NCBI GenBank assembly: GCA_018296165.2 | Contig: JACKQL020000049.1 | Span: forward strand, 186,001-250,000 | Direction: 5' to 3' | DNA: 64,000 nucleotides | From: Termitomyces sp. T153 | Lineage: Eukaryota; Basidiomycota; Agaricomycetes; Agaricales; Lyophyllaceae | Part shown: piece after piece, positions 43,749 through 54,723 of the stretch | Layout of the letters: each line of letters begins with the position of its first letter | Position numbering within the stretch: position 1 is the first letter of the stretch | Translations under genes and position numbers: made by a program | Notes under the pieces: generated by a model | What the model was told of the DNA's origin: nothing | Database searches by the model: none | The model's input: only the letters and a program-made list of their open reading frames with translations

Positions 43749-45060
43749 TTAGTGCCTAGAGAGCAGAACAAACTTGATGCCTTCCTGCAAAAGAATCTGG
43801 ACTCCAGTTGCATACACTCTTCCAAATCTCTGATGGCTTTTCCAGTCTTCTTTATCAAGAAGAAAGATGGCTTGCTCTAACTGGTTCAGAATTACCAGGT
43901 TCTCAATGCCATGACTGTGAAGAACCATTACCCCCTCCCCCTCATTTCTGAGCTCATCAACAACCTCTGGGCTACATGATACTTCACTGAATTGGATGTC
44001 CAGTGGGGCTACAACAACATGCATATCCAGGAGGGAGACAAATGAAAGGCTGCTTTCCAGACCATCTGGGGACTATTCAAACCTTTTGTTATGTTCTTTG
44101 GACTCACCAACAGCCTGGCCACCTTCCAGATGATGATGAACAACATCTTCTAAGACCTCATTGTGGAAGGTGTAGTGTGTGTATATCTCAACAACATTCT
44201 CATCTACACCAAAGTGCTGGAAGAACACTGCCACACCACCTGCCTCATCTTGGAACATTTCTGCCAGCACCAGCTCTACTTCAAACTGGAAAAGTGTGAG
44301 TTTGAGCAGACCCAGATCAAGCATCTTGGCCTGAACAATCATTTTACATGGAGCTGTGGAGATGGACCCAGTGAAGGTAGCAGGTGTGGCAGAGTGGCTG
44401 AAGCCCAAGAACAAGAAGGAGGTGCAGGTGTTCCTAAGCTTCATGAACTTCTGCTAGAGATTCATCAAGGACTTCTTGCATCATGCTCACCTGCTATTTG
44501 ACCTCACCAGGAAGGACATTGTGGGCCTCCAGAGCAGATGGCCTTCAATGCCCTCACGCATGCCATGACCTTGGGACCCATCCTCCATTTCCCAGATGAT
44601 AACTCCCCCTGCTGGATAGAAGCTGACAGCTCTGACTTTGCCATCAGGGTCTTTCTTTCACAGCAGTCTCCAGAGGATGGGAAGTGGCATCCTATGGCCT
44701 TCTATTCCAAGAGCCTGAATGCAGTAGAATGAAACTACAAGATCCACAACAAGGAGATGCTAGCCATCATCCAGTCATTTGAGGAGTGGTGGCACTTCCT
44801 GGAAGGCATATGGCATAAGTTTGAGATCTGGACAGATCACAAGATTCTTGAATACTTCTGGACAGCTAAGAAGCTCAACCACCAACAGGCCTGATGGTCC
44901 CTCTACCTAGCCAGTTTTGACTTCTTGCTGCACCACAAGCCTGGCTGGAGTATGGGGAAACCAGATGCCCTGTTCTGGAGAGTGGACCACAGCACTGGGA
45001 GAGAGGACAACAGCAACATTGTGCTCCTCCAGCCTGAACTGTTTGCAATCTGAGCTATGG
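43749..45060 (+). pseudogene. B3 RT and RNase H, both catalytic RT Asp mutated
   Basis: RT blocks are FFIKKKDGLL (43850), NYQVLNAMTVKNHYPLPLIS, FTELDVQWGYNNM, FFGLTNSLATFQMMMNNIF and VCVYLNNILIYTK (44178-44216), in which the YxDD pair reads NN from aacaac. RNase H follows: CWIEADSSDFAIRVFL (44613), KEMLAIIQSFEEW, WTDHKILEYF. The stretch ends in HHKPGWSMGKPDALFW (44930-44980). Stops occur after DGLL, in the thumb and at 44731. Confidence 0.8.
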
Positions 45061-46655
45061 AAGGTCTAGCTATTGAGAGAGCAGAGGTAGACATCTTCTG
45101 GGACATCCAGAAGGGCAACCAGAACAGTCAGCAGGAAGAACTCATTGCTCAGGCAGCTTGGGTGCTAAAGTCAGGACATACCATGGGTGCCAAATCAGTC
45201 CATGCAGACAAATGGGCCCTTTGGGATGGAATCTTAACCTTTTGGGATTGTATCTATGTGCCCAACATTCCAGAGCTCTGCCAAGGATTGTAGAGCAACA
45301 TCATGACTCCCACATTGCTGGGCACCCCAGATGATGGAAGACATTGGAGCTGATATCATGGAATTACTGGTGGTCCCAGATGTCCTGGTATATTGGGTCC
45401 TACACTAGTACATGTGATCTCTGTCTCCAGACCAAGCCCCAGCACTGCCTCTCCTCTAGACAGCTACACCCATTGCCTGTGCCTGCAGAGCAATGGAGCA
45501 TTACCTTGGTGGATTTCATTGTAGAACTCTTTGATTCCCACAGTCACAATGCAATTATGGTGGTGGTGGACCTGTATAGCAAGCAAGCACACTTCATACT
45601 AACTCACACCACCTGCTCCACCATGAGCACCACAAAGCTGTACTAGAGGAACATCTGGAAGCTCCATGGCCTCTCTGACACCTACATCTCTGACTGGGGG
45701 CCACAATTTGTAGTGGACTTCACCAGAAACTCTACTGACTACTGGGCATGAAGCTTTACACCTCCACTACCTACCACCTACAGTCTGACAGCCAGACCAA
45801 ATGTGTAAACCAGGAGTTGGAGCAATACCTCCACCTCTTCTGCAACAAGCACTAGGTCAACTGGGACAAACTCTTCCCTGACAGCAAGTTCCAATACAAC
45901 AACCACATTTACACTTCCACCCAATTCTCCCCATTCTTCCTCAAGACTGGATGACACCCATGCATAGGCTTTGAACCTCCAGGCCCAGCCCTTGGAGAAT
46001 GAAGCAGTACACAAGTTCATAGACTAGATGAAGAAGTCATAGGAGGAGGCCCAAGTGGCTCTGGCAAAGGCAAAGGATGACATGGTATAATACTACAACT
46101 GCAGAAGGGCTCTGGAGCACAAATACAAGCCTAGGGATTGAGTCTATCTGGATGCCTCTGATATTACAACTACCTGACCTTTGAAAAAGCTGTCACACTG
46201 CCAACTAGGACCTTTCACAGTGGAACAAAGATAGGGCCCCTAGCCTACCAATTCCAGCTCCCTGTAGGGATGTGCCAGCTTCATCCTATGTTTAATGTGG
46301 TCAAATTGACTCTGGCCCCAAGGGATCCTATTCCAGGATGACATCCACCACCCTCACCACCTCTAGTGGTGGTTGACAGTAACAAGGAGTACAAGGTGGA
46401 GGAAATCCTGGATAGTTGTTTATTCTGGCAACAACTACAATACAAGGTAAAGTAGAAGGGCTATAGGATTGAGAACATCTCCTGGGAACTGTGGGAGAAC
46501 GTACACACCCTGGGGCTCATCAAGGAGTTCCACAAAAAGCACCTGGATGCTCTGCATGCCATACAAGGAATCTATCCTATTTCACCAGTGGACAGAGCAA
46601 TTGGGGACTTTTTCTACCCTGCACATTGAGATTCTGTGTGCTAGAGGGGGGGTGA
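45061..46655 (+). pseudogene. B3 integrase and chromodomain
   Basis: The zinc-binding region (45290-45430) reads QHHDSHIAGHP then CDLCLQTK. The core starts VDFIVELFDSHSHNAIMVVV (45508) and passes SDWGPQFVVDFT (45692), with the R to W change also seen in B1. The Glu region (near 45800) is frame-shifted. The chromodomain lies around 46380-46560 (NKEYKVEEILDS, YKVK, WELWENVHTL). A polypurine run ctagaggggggg (46642) abuts the 3' LTR. Confidence 0.7.
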
Positions 46656-47023
46656 TGTCAGGGGACTTCCATTCCCAACCTCCACAACTTGTTCTAGCAT
46701 CTCTGCAGCTTGTTCAACATCTCCAGGGCTTGTTCCAGAGCCCCAGAGATTTCCAGAGACCCATGGAACTCTCTGTATTACCTCACTGATCATCTTCCCA
46801 GGGTTAGGGCTAGCTCCAGCCTTCTGTACAGTTGTTCCCATGCCTCCACCACCTGCTGATGCACTGCACCAAGCAGCAGGGTTCCTTAGACTTGTTCTCT
46901 TTAGATTCCCCTTTGCTAGGTAATTAGTTATTGCTTGTATCTTTGTCTACTTGCTAATATACTTTGGATTCCACTCTGCTAGCTGCGTGACTTAGATCCA
47001 CTGCCCCAGAGGTTGCCCTTACA
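46656..47023 (+). repeat. B3 3' LTR
   Basis: 368 bp, tgtcaggggacttcc to gttgcccttaca, very similar to 41501-41867. Confidence 0.85.
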
Positions 47024-47458
47024 GTAATATTCACACAAATACACAAGGAGTTGATTTACCTGGCTCCCTGTGCTCTTGGGCAAAGTAACCAATGATGACA
47101 TCTGTTGCTTCTTAGCTGCCATGCAGAGGATATAACAACTAGCAGTTTTGCAAGTAGAGTACAAATGGATTATAAGAAATGAGAGTTGCAAGCCAAGCTA
47201 GGTCCCAGAAAGCTTGCTAGATACAAGTAGTGCTAGGTTGGTAGAACCTAGTAGCAAAGGAGAGAGGGTAACTCTGTTGCTAAACCCAACTAGAGTGGAA
47301 CTGAGGTTGCCAGACAGAGGTCACTAGTGAAGCTGGACAAAAGGAAGACTAGGGGAATAGTAAAGAGTGTTAGTAAATGGGTACTATAACAAAACAAAAC
47401 TAGCCATAGGTGCTAGCACTAAATGAGGACTTGGCAAAATAGTACCCAAAGTTGGTAC
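47024..47458 (-). pseudogene. C2 zinc-knuckle region remnant and unassigned repeat
   Basis: 47030-47100 aligns to C1 8705-8780 (aaggagttgatttacctggctccctg versus aaggagctgacttagtcagctccctg), the segment just after the knuckle. From about 47190 the sequence changes to unassigned DNA (gctaggttggtagaacctag) that continues to the E LTR. The C gag sequence atgctgcactctaagtagtg reappears at 48499, so 47.2-48.5 kb is probably an insertion. Confidence 0.5.
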
Positions 47459-47968
47459 TGTCAGGACCACAGTCCTAGAGAGGGACTAACCACCTTGGGG
47501 AGGTAGTGCCAACAGCAAGTATGTAAATGGGAAAGAAACTAAGAAACTAAGAAATGAGAGTGAGTAATGAATTGAGAGAAGATCAGATAACAACAGCACA
47601 CAAAACAAGATATCAGGTAAAGTCAAGGCTTGGGTGGTAGCTACAGAGTAGGAGAGCTTATATACAAGTAGGCTACTACTTAGAGGGGAAGCCAAGACAT
47701 AGTCTTAGACAGGCTTAAGATAGGGAGAGGTCAAGGGCAGGAATGTCTAAGATAGGAAGGTCTCAAACAGATACTGGATGTGATCAGGGATGTAATCAGA
47801 GACAGTGGGTGTGATCAGGGATGTGGTCAGAGACAGTGGTGCAGTCCAAGACAGGGGAGTTATCTGGGACATAGAAGTTATCTGGGACATGGAGGCCATC
47901 TGAAACATGTCTGAACTGAATAGAGGTGGCTGAGAGGGAGATTTGGGATGAATGATTGGGTCATGACA
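47459..47968 (-). repeat. solo LTR, family E
   Basis: 510 bp between tgtcaggaccacag and gggtcatgaca, with exact duplication GGTAC at 47454-47458 and 47969-47973. The minus TATATAAG is at about 47660. The termini resemble family A (TGTCATGACCCA), but length and interior differ. A tandem ctgggacat/gatgtgatcaggg repeat spans 47778-47900. Confidence 0.85.
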
Positions 47969-47973
47969 GGTAC

Positions 47974-48498
47974 TAGCTGAGAAAAACAATGAGGATGCTA
48001 ACTTGACAGAGAGAGAGCAAAAGAAGAAGCTTGAAAGTTGTAAGACTTAGATCTGAAGTCTGGGGCTTATAGCAAGGTACTATTCTCTGATTGTTGTATG
48101 GAAAACATGACAGTATTTATAGTAAGTAAAACTAATGAACCCAAAAGGAGCCAACAATGGGGAACTGGTGCAACATAGGTGAGTCAGGAGGAATGCCATG
48201 TGAAAGTAACCCAAAATGTAGCTAAATTAGACACCTGGAATGACAGTCAGTATGCTGGTTACTAGGGTGTTGTGTAGCAAGTGAATGACACTAAATCAAG
48301 AAACAAGAAAACCTTGTCAATAATACCAAAAAAAGGAATATGATCAGCAACTTTGCTAGGAGTTGCTAGAGGTCATTAGTTGTCATAAATGGAAAGTCAT
48401 CCAATGGGCTGAGAGTCTAGATTACATGTGACTTTGTCACATGATTGTCAAGTCACATAAAAACCAGAAAATCTGGAAGTCACCAAAACATAGGAAAA
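47974..48498. repeat. unassigned mobile-like DNA around E LTR
   Basis: A low-CpG, A-rich sequence with a TATA-like cagtatttatag (48110-48122) and no open frame of interest. Together with 47190-47458 it forms one block interrupted by the E LTR and embedded in C gag sequence, perhaps another old LTR. I cannot define its ends. Confidence 0.35.
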
Positions 48499-48529
48499 TG
48501 CTGCACTCTAAGTAGTGACCAGAGGCAGG

Positions 48530-50351
48530 GTTACTACACTTACAACAATGGTACATAGACTTCACCCTCCAGCAATCCTCCTGCTAATCAAACTCTCTAC
48601 AATGACTCTCATACTCAACCCAGGTGGCCACACAATTCTTGCTGGATGGGGGAGGGGTTGGTGATGGTGATGACAATGATGATCCTGAAAAAGACATGGG
48701 GGAAAAGTTGGAAAGCACTGGGGTACATCCTGACTCTTTTTGATTTCTTGGGGGGACTTCCTGATGGATGACAATCCTTGCTTTGACTTCATTCCCAATG
48801 CCACTGCCACTTGCTGCAGACTGATCAATACTGCTCTGGGATCAAATCCCATGCCCCTGCCAATCCCTGACTCATACCCTGTGCCTTGAGAGTCTCACTG
48901 CTGAAGGGAGAGTGATGTCATGACCCATTCCTATACCTCTAAACCTCTCCCCAAGCAACCCCACATCCCCACAGCACCCACCAACACCCCTCAACCTACC
49001 CCAACCTTTGTCCACTCCTGGTGCCTGTCCTGGCAAATTCCACCACTTCCTTGGCTAACTCCAACACTTTTCCAGACTCCTCCAACACCTCCTCTGCAAG
49101 CCCTGCCACTCCCCCATTCTCCCCAAGCTGTCACAACCCATTCCCTGGACTCCCACACATTGCCTCCAACCCTCCTGCTCCCCCAGAGCCTCCCTTGATG
49201 CCCATCAAACTCCCCCAACCATTGTCTGCCCTCTGCACCCACTCCAGCTGACTCCAATGCTTCCCCAGCTAACTCCAATGGCCCCCTGGCCAACTCCAAC
49301 ATCTTCTCCACAGCTGCCAATGTTCCCCCTGGATCTCCTAAGCCTCTGGAACCATCTTCCACTGTTCTTAACTCCAACATATGTCACCAGCCCATCACCC
49401 TGGTTCCCTGACCTGCTCTGGAGTATCACAACAACCTTGGGATGGCCCATGTTCCCAACTGATCCCATCAATATATCAATGCAGCCTGCCCCCTGATCAC
49501 AACTGACACCTGTCAACTCTGCTGAGCTCCACCAAGCCCCACCACCACAGCCAACATCCCTCGGAGCTCCCCAGTAGTCAGTATATAAGTTGTAAAGTAG
49601 CACCTCATACTCTAGTCTTGATATTGCCTTACCTGATGTGTTTCTGATTGTTTTCTTCTTGTGTTTCATGTTCCGTGTTACGTTTCCCTTACTCTCAGTC
49701 TCCTGGTCTTATCTCAGTCTCCCAGTTTTGCCTTGTCTCTATTCCATTATCATTCTCATTATCATTTTGTATCTCTGCCTGAATCTATTTTCATTCTCAT
49801 CTCAATCTCATCTTGACTCTGCCTCATTCTGTTCAGCTCCATCTCCTCTTGTTTGATCCATTCTGCCTATTGTGTTCAAGTCTTTTCCAACCCTAATGCC
49901 TTTACAAACTCTGTGCTTACAATTACAAACATCAACACATTCCTTTAACCAACTCCAGACCTTGCTACATGCTCAGCTCTGAACTCCATCAACTCCATTG
50001 ATCCCCCATCAAGCTCTGGCTCTGCTCCCACCACTTGTGTAGCTTCTGCTTCCATCACTCACATTGCCTCTGCTTCCATCACTCATGTAGCCTCTGCTTC
50101 CTCTGCACCTGCACTACTGACTTACAGACTTGTGCCTGACACCCTACCAAGCTCATCCCTTTCCCTGCAACTTATCCTACACTCCTCTGGGCTACCCCGG
50201 ACTTGCTCAGGTCACTTCCTACCACTTATTCTTGCAAGCCCCCTGTGTTTAGAGCTTCTCCAAATGCCCAGATGTCAGTGCAGGGAATCACATCTGCCTA
50301 GTAAGGACTTGCCCAGTATAGCTGAGCCCCCATGGTCAGCAGAACCTGACA
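48530..50351 (+). mobile_element. A3, 3' end and 3' LTR of an A element
   Basis: The interior 48530-48915 aligns with the minus strand of A1 18640-18417 (ctgcagactgatcaatactg versus ctgtggactgatcaatattg), ends in the polypurine tract gaagggagagtga, and is followed by a 1436 bp LTR (48916-50351, tgtcatgaccc to agaacctgaca). The LTR is longer than in A1 because of extra repeated gcttccatcactca units (50045-50100) and partial duplication near 48950-49200. It is CpG-free, so it is old. The 5' part of the element is missing. Confidence 0.75.
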
Positions 50352-51719
50352 CAAGCCCCCAGGTATCCCCAATGCTTCCTCTGTGCCCAGCATACATCAC
50401 AAACCCACACCAATGTGTTACCATTGCCTGCCAACTGATCACAGCTGACACCTGTCAACCCTTCACAGCTCCAATGAGCTCCACTGCTAGACCCATGACC
50501 CCCAGAGCTGTCCCCATAGTTAGTACTTAAGTTGTAGAGTAATATTGTCAGGGGATGTCCCATTCCCCCTCTGTCCTGTTCTCCCTACTTATGGTTTTCC
50601 TTTATTCTCCTTTGCTATCCCTATCTGCTGGTCCCAGTTCTAGCTCTCAGGCTGCACCGGTTCTCTGTCTGTAATTCTGACAAGTGTTGCCCCCTCCACA
50701 CAGCCTCTCACCAGACCCCTGGATTGTTTCCTGCATTCCTGGTCTACTGCTCATTGTGAGCCTCCCATCTTTGGACCACAGGTACTTTTAACCAAGAGCT
50801 ATCTTTTGGTTATATTTGGACATGGCCACATGCTGGGACTCTGGAGACCAAGGCCATTTACAATGGATTTCTGTTTGTTGATCAGACTCTGGATTTGGTT
50901 GTTGTTGGGTGTTTTTTCCAGAAGCTCTAGAGTAAATTTTCTGAACACTGGCATTGGGAATCCTTAGACTTGTTCTCTTTGGATCTCCCTCTGCCAGGTG
51001 AGTAGCTAGGACTCTAGAAACTCTTGTAGATACTGAATAGACTTTGGATCTCCCTCTGCCAGTTGTGTGATTGAGCCACAGCCTCCAGAGGTTGCCCTTA
51101 CAAATATCTCTTGATATTACATACTTACATCTGTGTTTGTTATGTTTCCCAGTCTTGTCTCTGCTTCTATTTCTGTCTCCAGTCTCACATCTCATTCAAT
51201 CTATTTTTTTGTTGTCTCTGTCTCATCTTGTCTCATCTTGACTCCATCTCACCTTGTCTGCTCTGTTTCCTTTCACATGTGCCTGGATTCCTTTCACTCT
51301 AATTCCATCACAAACTCCATGTATATCTCTGTCCATATATATTTACAACCCTGTACATTCATAACTAACTCTGGACCTCACCCTACACTTGGCCCCAGAA
51401 CCCATCAACACTAATTGATCCCCCATCAATCTCTGGTCCTGCTCTCATCACTCATGTGAACTCTGCTTGCCCCACACACTCAGTACTTGCCTCTGGACTT
51501 GTACCTGGACAACTCCCAAGCCTGACCCTCACTTGTACCTTGTTTTAGACTTTCCCAGACCACCCCAGACTTGCTTGGACTGTTCCCCCTAGCTTGCCTT
51601 CACAAGTATCTGATGTCCAGACCTCCCCAGAGTGCTAGGCTATAAGTGTGAGACATTATGTCCACCTAGTAAGGACTCACCCACTTAAGCTGAGCCCCTG
51701 TGGTCAGCAGAACCTGACA
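50352..51719 (+). repeat. A-family LTR fragment A4 split by a B LTR
   Basis: After A3, a second A-LTR piece starts within the U3 region (ccaactgatcacagctgacacctg), reaches the TATA region (agtacttaag, 50522), is split at 50546-51102, and continues from cttgatattacat through the pyrimidine-rich stretch to cagaacctgaca at 51719. Its left third is missing. Confidence 0.7.
50546..51102 (+). repeat. solo B-family LTR with target duplication
   Basis: 557 bp from tgtcaggggatgtccc to gttgcccttaca with exact duplication AATAT (50541-50545 and 51103-51107). It inserted just at the initiation block of the A4 LTR, upstream of cttgatatt. It is 120-190 bp longer than the LTRs of B1-B3, the extra being in U3 (50680-50860). 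Confidence 0.88.
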
Positions 51720-51724
51720 GTCTT

Positions 51725-53180
51725 TCCCATCAAGGTTCTATGCATCCTTTTGACTTGCCCAATATGGACTAAAGTATGTGGGGCTCCTACCTCAAGCATG
51801 ATGCCTCTAGACTTGTACTACAAGCATTTCTTAGAATTATTAGTTTTTCACCAGTCTCTGTTTTACAAGCTAGTATCCATGCTTTGAGTTCCTCAAAGCC
51901 ATCAGCTTACATCTTCAGGGTAAGCAACCACAGTTTGCTTGTGTAGTCATCAACTAATAGCCATGTTGTAGTGGTTGCCAGTATGCAATGTTATGGCTGA
52001 TTTACCCATTAGATTTACCCATATATTTTCTAGCCTTCTCATTGCCCTATGCCCATCACCCTCTTCCCTCTGCTTTGGTATTGGGATTCTGCTCTGCTTT
52101 CCAATGATTCACTGGTCACATTTAGGAGGTTTTGAGGGAAAGGTTTTGGGCATACCTTTGATCATCTCTGCATGCACCATCTGCATGATGGCTTGATAGT
52201 TTGCATGTCCCAGTCTATTGTGCCAAGACCTAAGATTGGGTATGGCATGCATGGTGTATGCCTAATCAAGGTGGAGATTGAGGGCATAGAGATTGTGTTG
52301 GGCTACTAGGGTTCTGGTGGCAATATTGGTGCATGTTGTTTTCTTTATAAGGATGACACTAAGGTCATCAAAGGTCATGGTGATTCCTGCCAACTTTGCA
52401 AGTTTACTGATAGATAAAGGTCAAACTGCAGATTCTGGGACCAGCAACACATTGTTGAGTTTGATATATGCTCTCCCTTCTACACATAGCCTGAGACTAC
52501 CTATGCCTGTTGTGGCTATGGTTGATCCCTCCAACACTGCATATGGAACATTCGGACATCGGTGTCAGGGTGACAAAGTCAGCTGGGCTGGCAAGATGTG
52601 AACAGTTGCACCCAAATCAATGTAGATGGGTTGTATTTTGAATGAGATAGTTGAGGATGATAGGACTGTTCCACCTATGTGATTGCAAGTGGTATGGTCA
52701 TACCAGTCAACACTTGTGCTTGGGTACAACTCCTCCTCAATCCCAATCATGGTGTTAAATTCCATAATCTTAATGTCTTCATTGCTTAGAAGGGCATATG
52801 ACACCAATCCAGCAAACTCTGCCTTCTGTCCATTCATCTTGCATGTCACTATCTATGCTGCAATTGTATCAGAAGTCTCCTTTGAGTGTGAAGGCCAAGT
52901 CTCTTCTTCATGTCTTTGGCCTTCCTCTGAGCATTTTGATGGGCCAAATGGGTAGAATTCGTATATAAGTTTCTGTGTTCCATTGTCCTAGCAGTGAGAA
53001 TCAATTGTGACAAGTGTGATAAGTCAAAATTAGGCACACTTCATGGTGATGTACGTATCAGGTCCCAACACAAAGGGCTCAAAGTTTTTCAAAGCAGGTC
53101 TTGTTTGACCATCAGTGTTCAGCTCAAGCTGACCTGTGACCAGCTCTGCTTGTCCTCTTCGCTTGTTTTATACTGATTAT
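51725..53180 (-). pseudogene. Ty1/copia gag-pol fragment
   Basis: On the minus strand from about 53180: a gag-like segment, then 52849-52565 with FAGLVSYALLSNEDIKIMEF and YIDLGATVHILPA (copia protease active site DSGAT with Ser to Leu). Then WHNRLGHANYQAIMQMV (52230-52180), KGMPKTFPSKPPKCD and IIGKQSRIPIPK form the copia integrase HHCC region, and APHTLVHIGQVKRMHRTLM (about 51790-51730) supplies the late integrase Glu block. This domain order (protease then integrase before RT) is specific to Ty1/copia. RT is absent; the fragment ends at the A4 LTR. Confidence 0.72.
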
Positions 53181-53498
53181 ACTCTAGATGTGCCATATGG
53201 TGTGTAGGACAGAGTATCTTAGGGAAGCCCTACGTACAGCATCAAGTTACAATCTCTATACAAAGTATCTATTCCTGTTCAACAATTGTGCCTTAGAACA
53301 TAAGTTTCATTTTGGCATACCAGATTGAAGACATAAATATTGCATGAATATCATCATCGGAGGTGGAGAGGATGTCCAGTGTAAGTAAACAATCGATTCA
53401 AATCGAAGGCGTTATAAAACCAGTAGAATAAGACAAATACACAAAAGTTGCCCAATACCCCGAATTTTGACCTGGGGATACACCGATGAGCATTGAGG
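53181..53498. other. 318 bp spacer downstream of the metallopeptidase-like gene
   Basis: Mixed sequence; CpG returns from about 53350. It probably holds the 3' UTR of the gene ending at 53499. No other feature seen. Confidence 0.45.
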
Positions 53499-54714
53499 CT
53501 ACGCATCCGCCGTGGACTCGGACTGGTCCACAGTGTTGCTCAAAATGAACTCGCTGGTAGCAAAAAGGATATTAACATCATCGGGGATGGCAAGTTTTGC
53601 TCGTGTTTGGTTGCCAAGCCTTCTACGCTTGCTTCTACGTTTTCCTTCATCCTCTGGATCAACCTTGGGCGTAGGATCTTCGGCAGTCCATGCTTCTCTG
53701 GATTCCCTTCTAAGGTCAAACATTGGAACGAGTTCGTCGTCTGTGAAGCCTTGAATGATCGTTCCAGGAGTCAAACGCTTCACCATGGCCTCAAAAGCTG
53801 AGATTGGCAACATATATACATCAGCGAACTCGACTGCATACTCAAGAACAATGACTCACGAATTTGTTCCCTTATTGTTTCCTTGACATCTCCCGGATGT
53901 CTAAGGATGAGGCCAATATTCTTGAAGGAACGTTTGGTGTTACCATCTGCCTTCTGACAGAGTCCTTTGATGCCTTTGTGTGGGAGTACAAAATCGATTA
54001 TACCACCCCACAAATTTCCTTCCAAGAAATATCCTGCCTCACCATATCGTCCTCCCGCCTGAGACTTAATACCAACGTTTTCACCGTGCCAATCCCGGTA
54101 TCTCAGTTTATGTCCAGAAGTCCGTCTGAATTCAGGGTCAAAATGTAACCAGTGAGCCATTTCATGCAATAGAGCACTGAAGACAAGGAATTGGAGTTGC
54201 GTCTCAAGGAGGCTGTTATCCTCTAGAAATACAGGTTTTCAGAATATTCAGTTCGATTTTGAATGTCGATGAAAAATTTCAAGTGCTCACTACTGTGTTC
54301 CAGAGCAAATGACAACTTGGAGCATATGAAGATTCGACTTCTTAATGTGACATCGGTGAGAGCAAGAGCGTCATCACTGGCACTGAATTCAAGAAGAGTT
54401 AGATCAGGAGGGTTAGACCCCAAATACTTGATCATTTTTTGCATTTCCTTGTCAGGCTCTTTGGTCGATGCTTGCATTATTTTCCGAAGAACCGCCAGAA
54501 CATGGCCCTGGTTTGGGTCCAGCAACGTAGACAGTACATGCTTCCAAACGGCCATGGTTTTGGGAGCATGAACCTTATTGACCTTGGCATAGCGGTATGC
54601 TGTTTCTGCGCTTTCTCTAGAGTCCGAGCGCAATACAGAAATGGAGCTGTCGCTAGAAGGTTTCCTTCTCAGTGGAGCCCGGGGCTCTTCGTAGATATAT
54701 GGCTTGGTGGCCAT
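53499..54714 (-). CDS. putative HExxH metallopeptidase-like protein
   Basis: Three minus exons: 54714-54294, 54222-53860 and 53797-53499. They total 1083 nt (360 residues plus stop) and join in phase with GT...AG introns of 71 and 62 bp (gtagtgag...tttctag; gtgagt...ctcag). The protein has LLHEMAHWLHFDPEF at about residue 158, a zinc-binding HExxH, and GEAGYFLEGNLWGG at about 195, where Glu could be the third ligand. A basic KRRSKRRR stretch near 315 could be a nuclear signal. I know no name for this family; similar HExxH...E hypothetical proteins occur in mushrooms. Catalytic activity is inferred only. An upstream in-frame Met at 54723 is an alternative start. Confidence 0.7.
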
Positions 54715-54723
54715 AGATGGCAA

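Larger units (their letters stand above)
41501..47023 (+). mobile_element. B3, nearly complete chromovirus, inactive
   Basis: LTRs 41501-41867 (367 bp) and 46656-47023 (368 bp) bracket gag, protease, RT, RNase H, integrase and chromodomain in order on the plus strand; 5523 bp in all. The flanks gtacc and gtaat share only GTA, consistent with a decayed duplication: the empty site in C1 reads gtgct at the matching point. It has stop codons in nearly every domain and almost no CpG, so it is the oldest complete B copy here. Confidence 0.85.

Noticed and set aside
47690..47960. CRISPR-like short repeats (ctgggacatg and gatcaggg units)
   Set aside because: Units are degenerate, lack uniform spacers, and lie within a solo LTR of a eukaryote.
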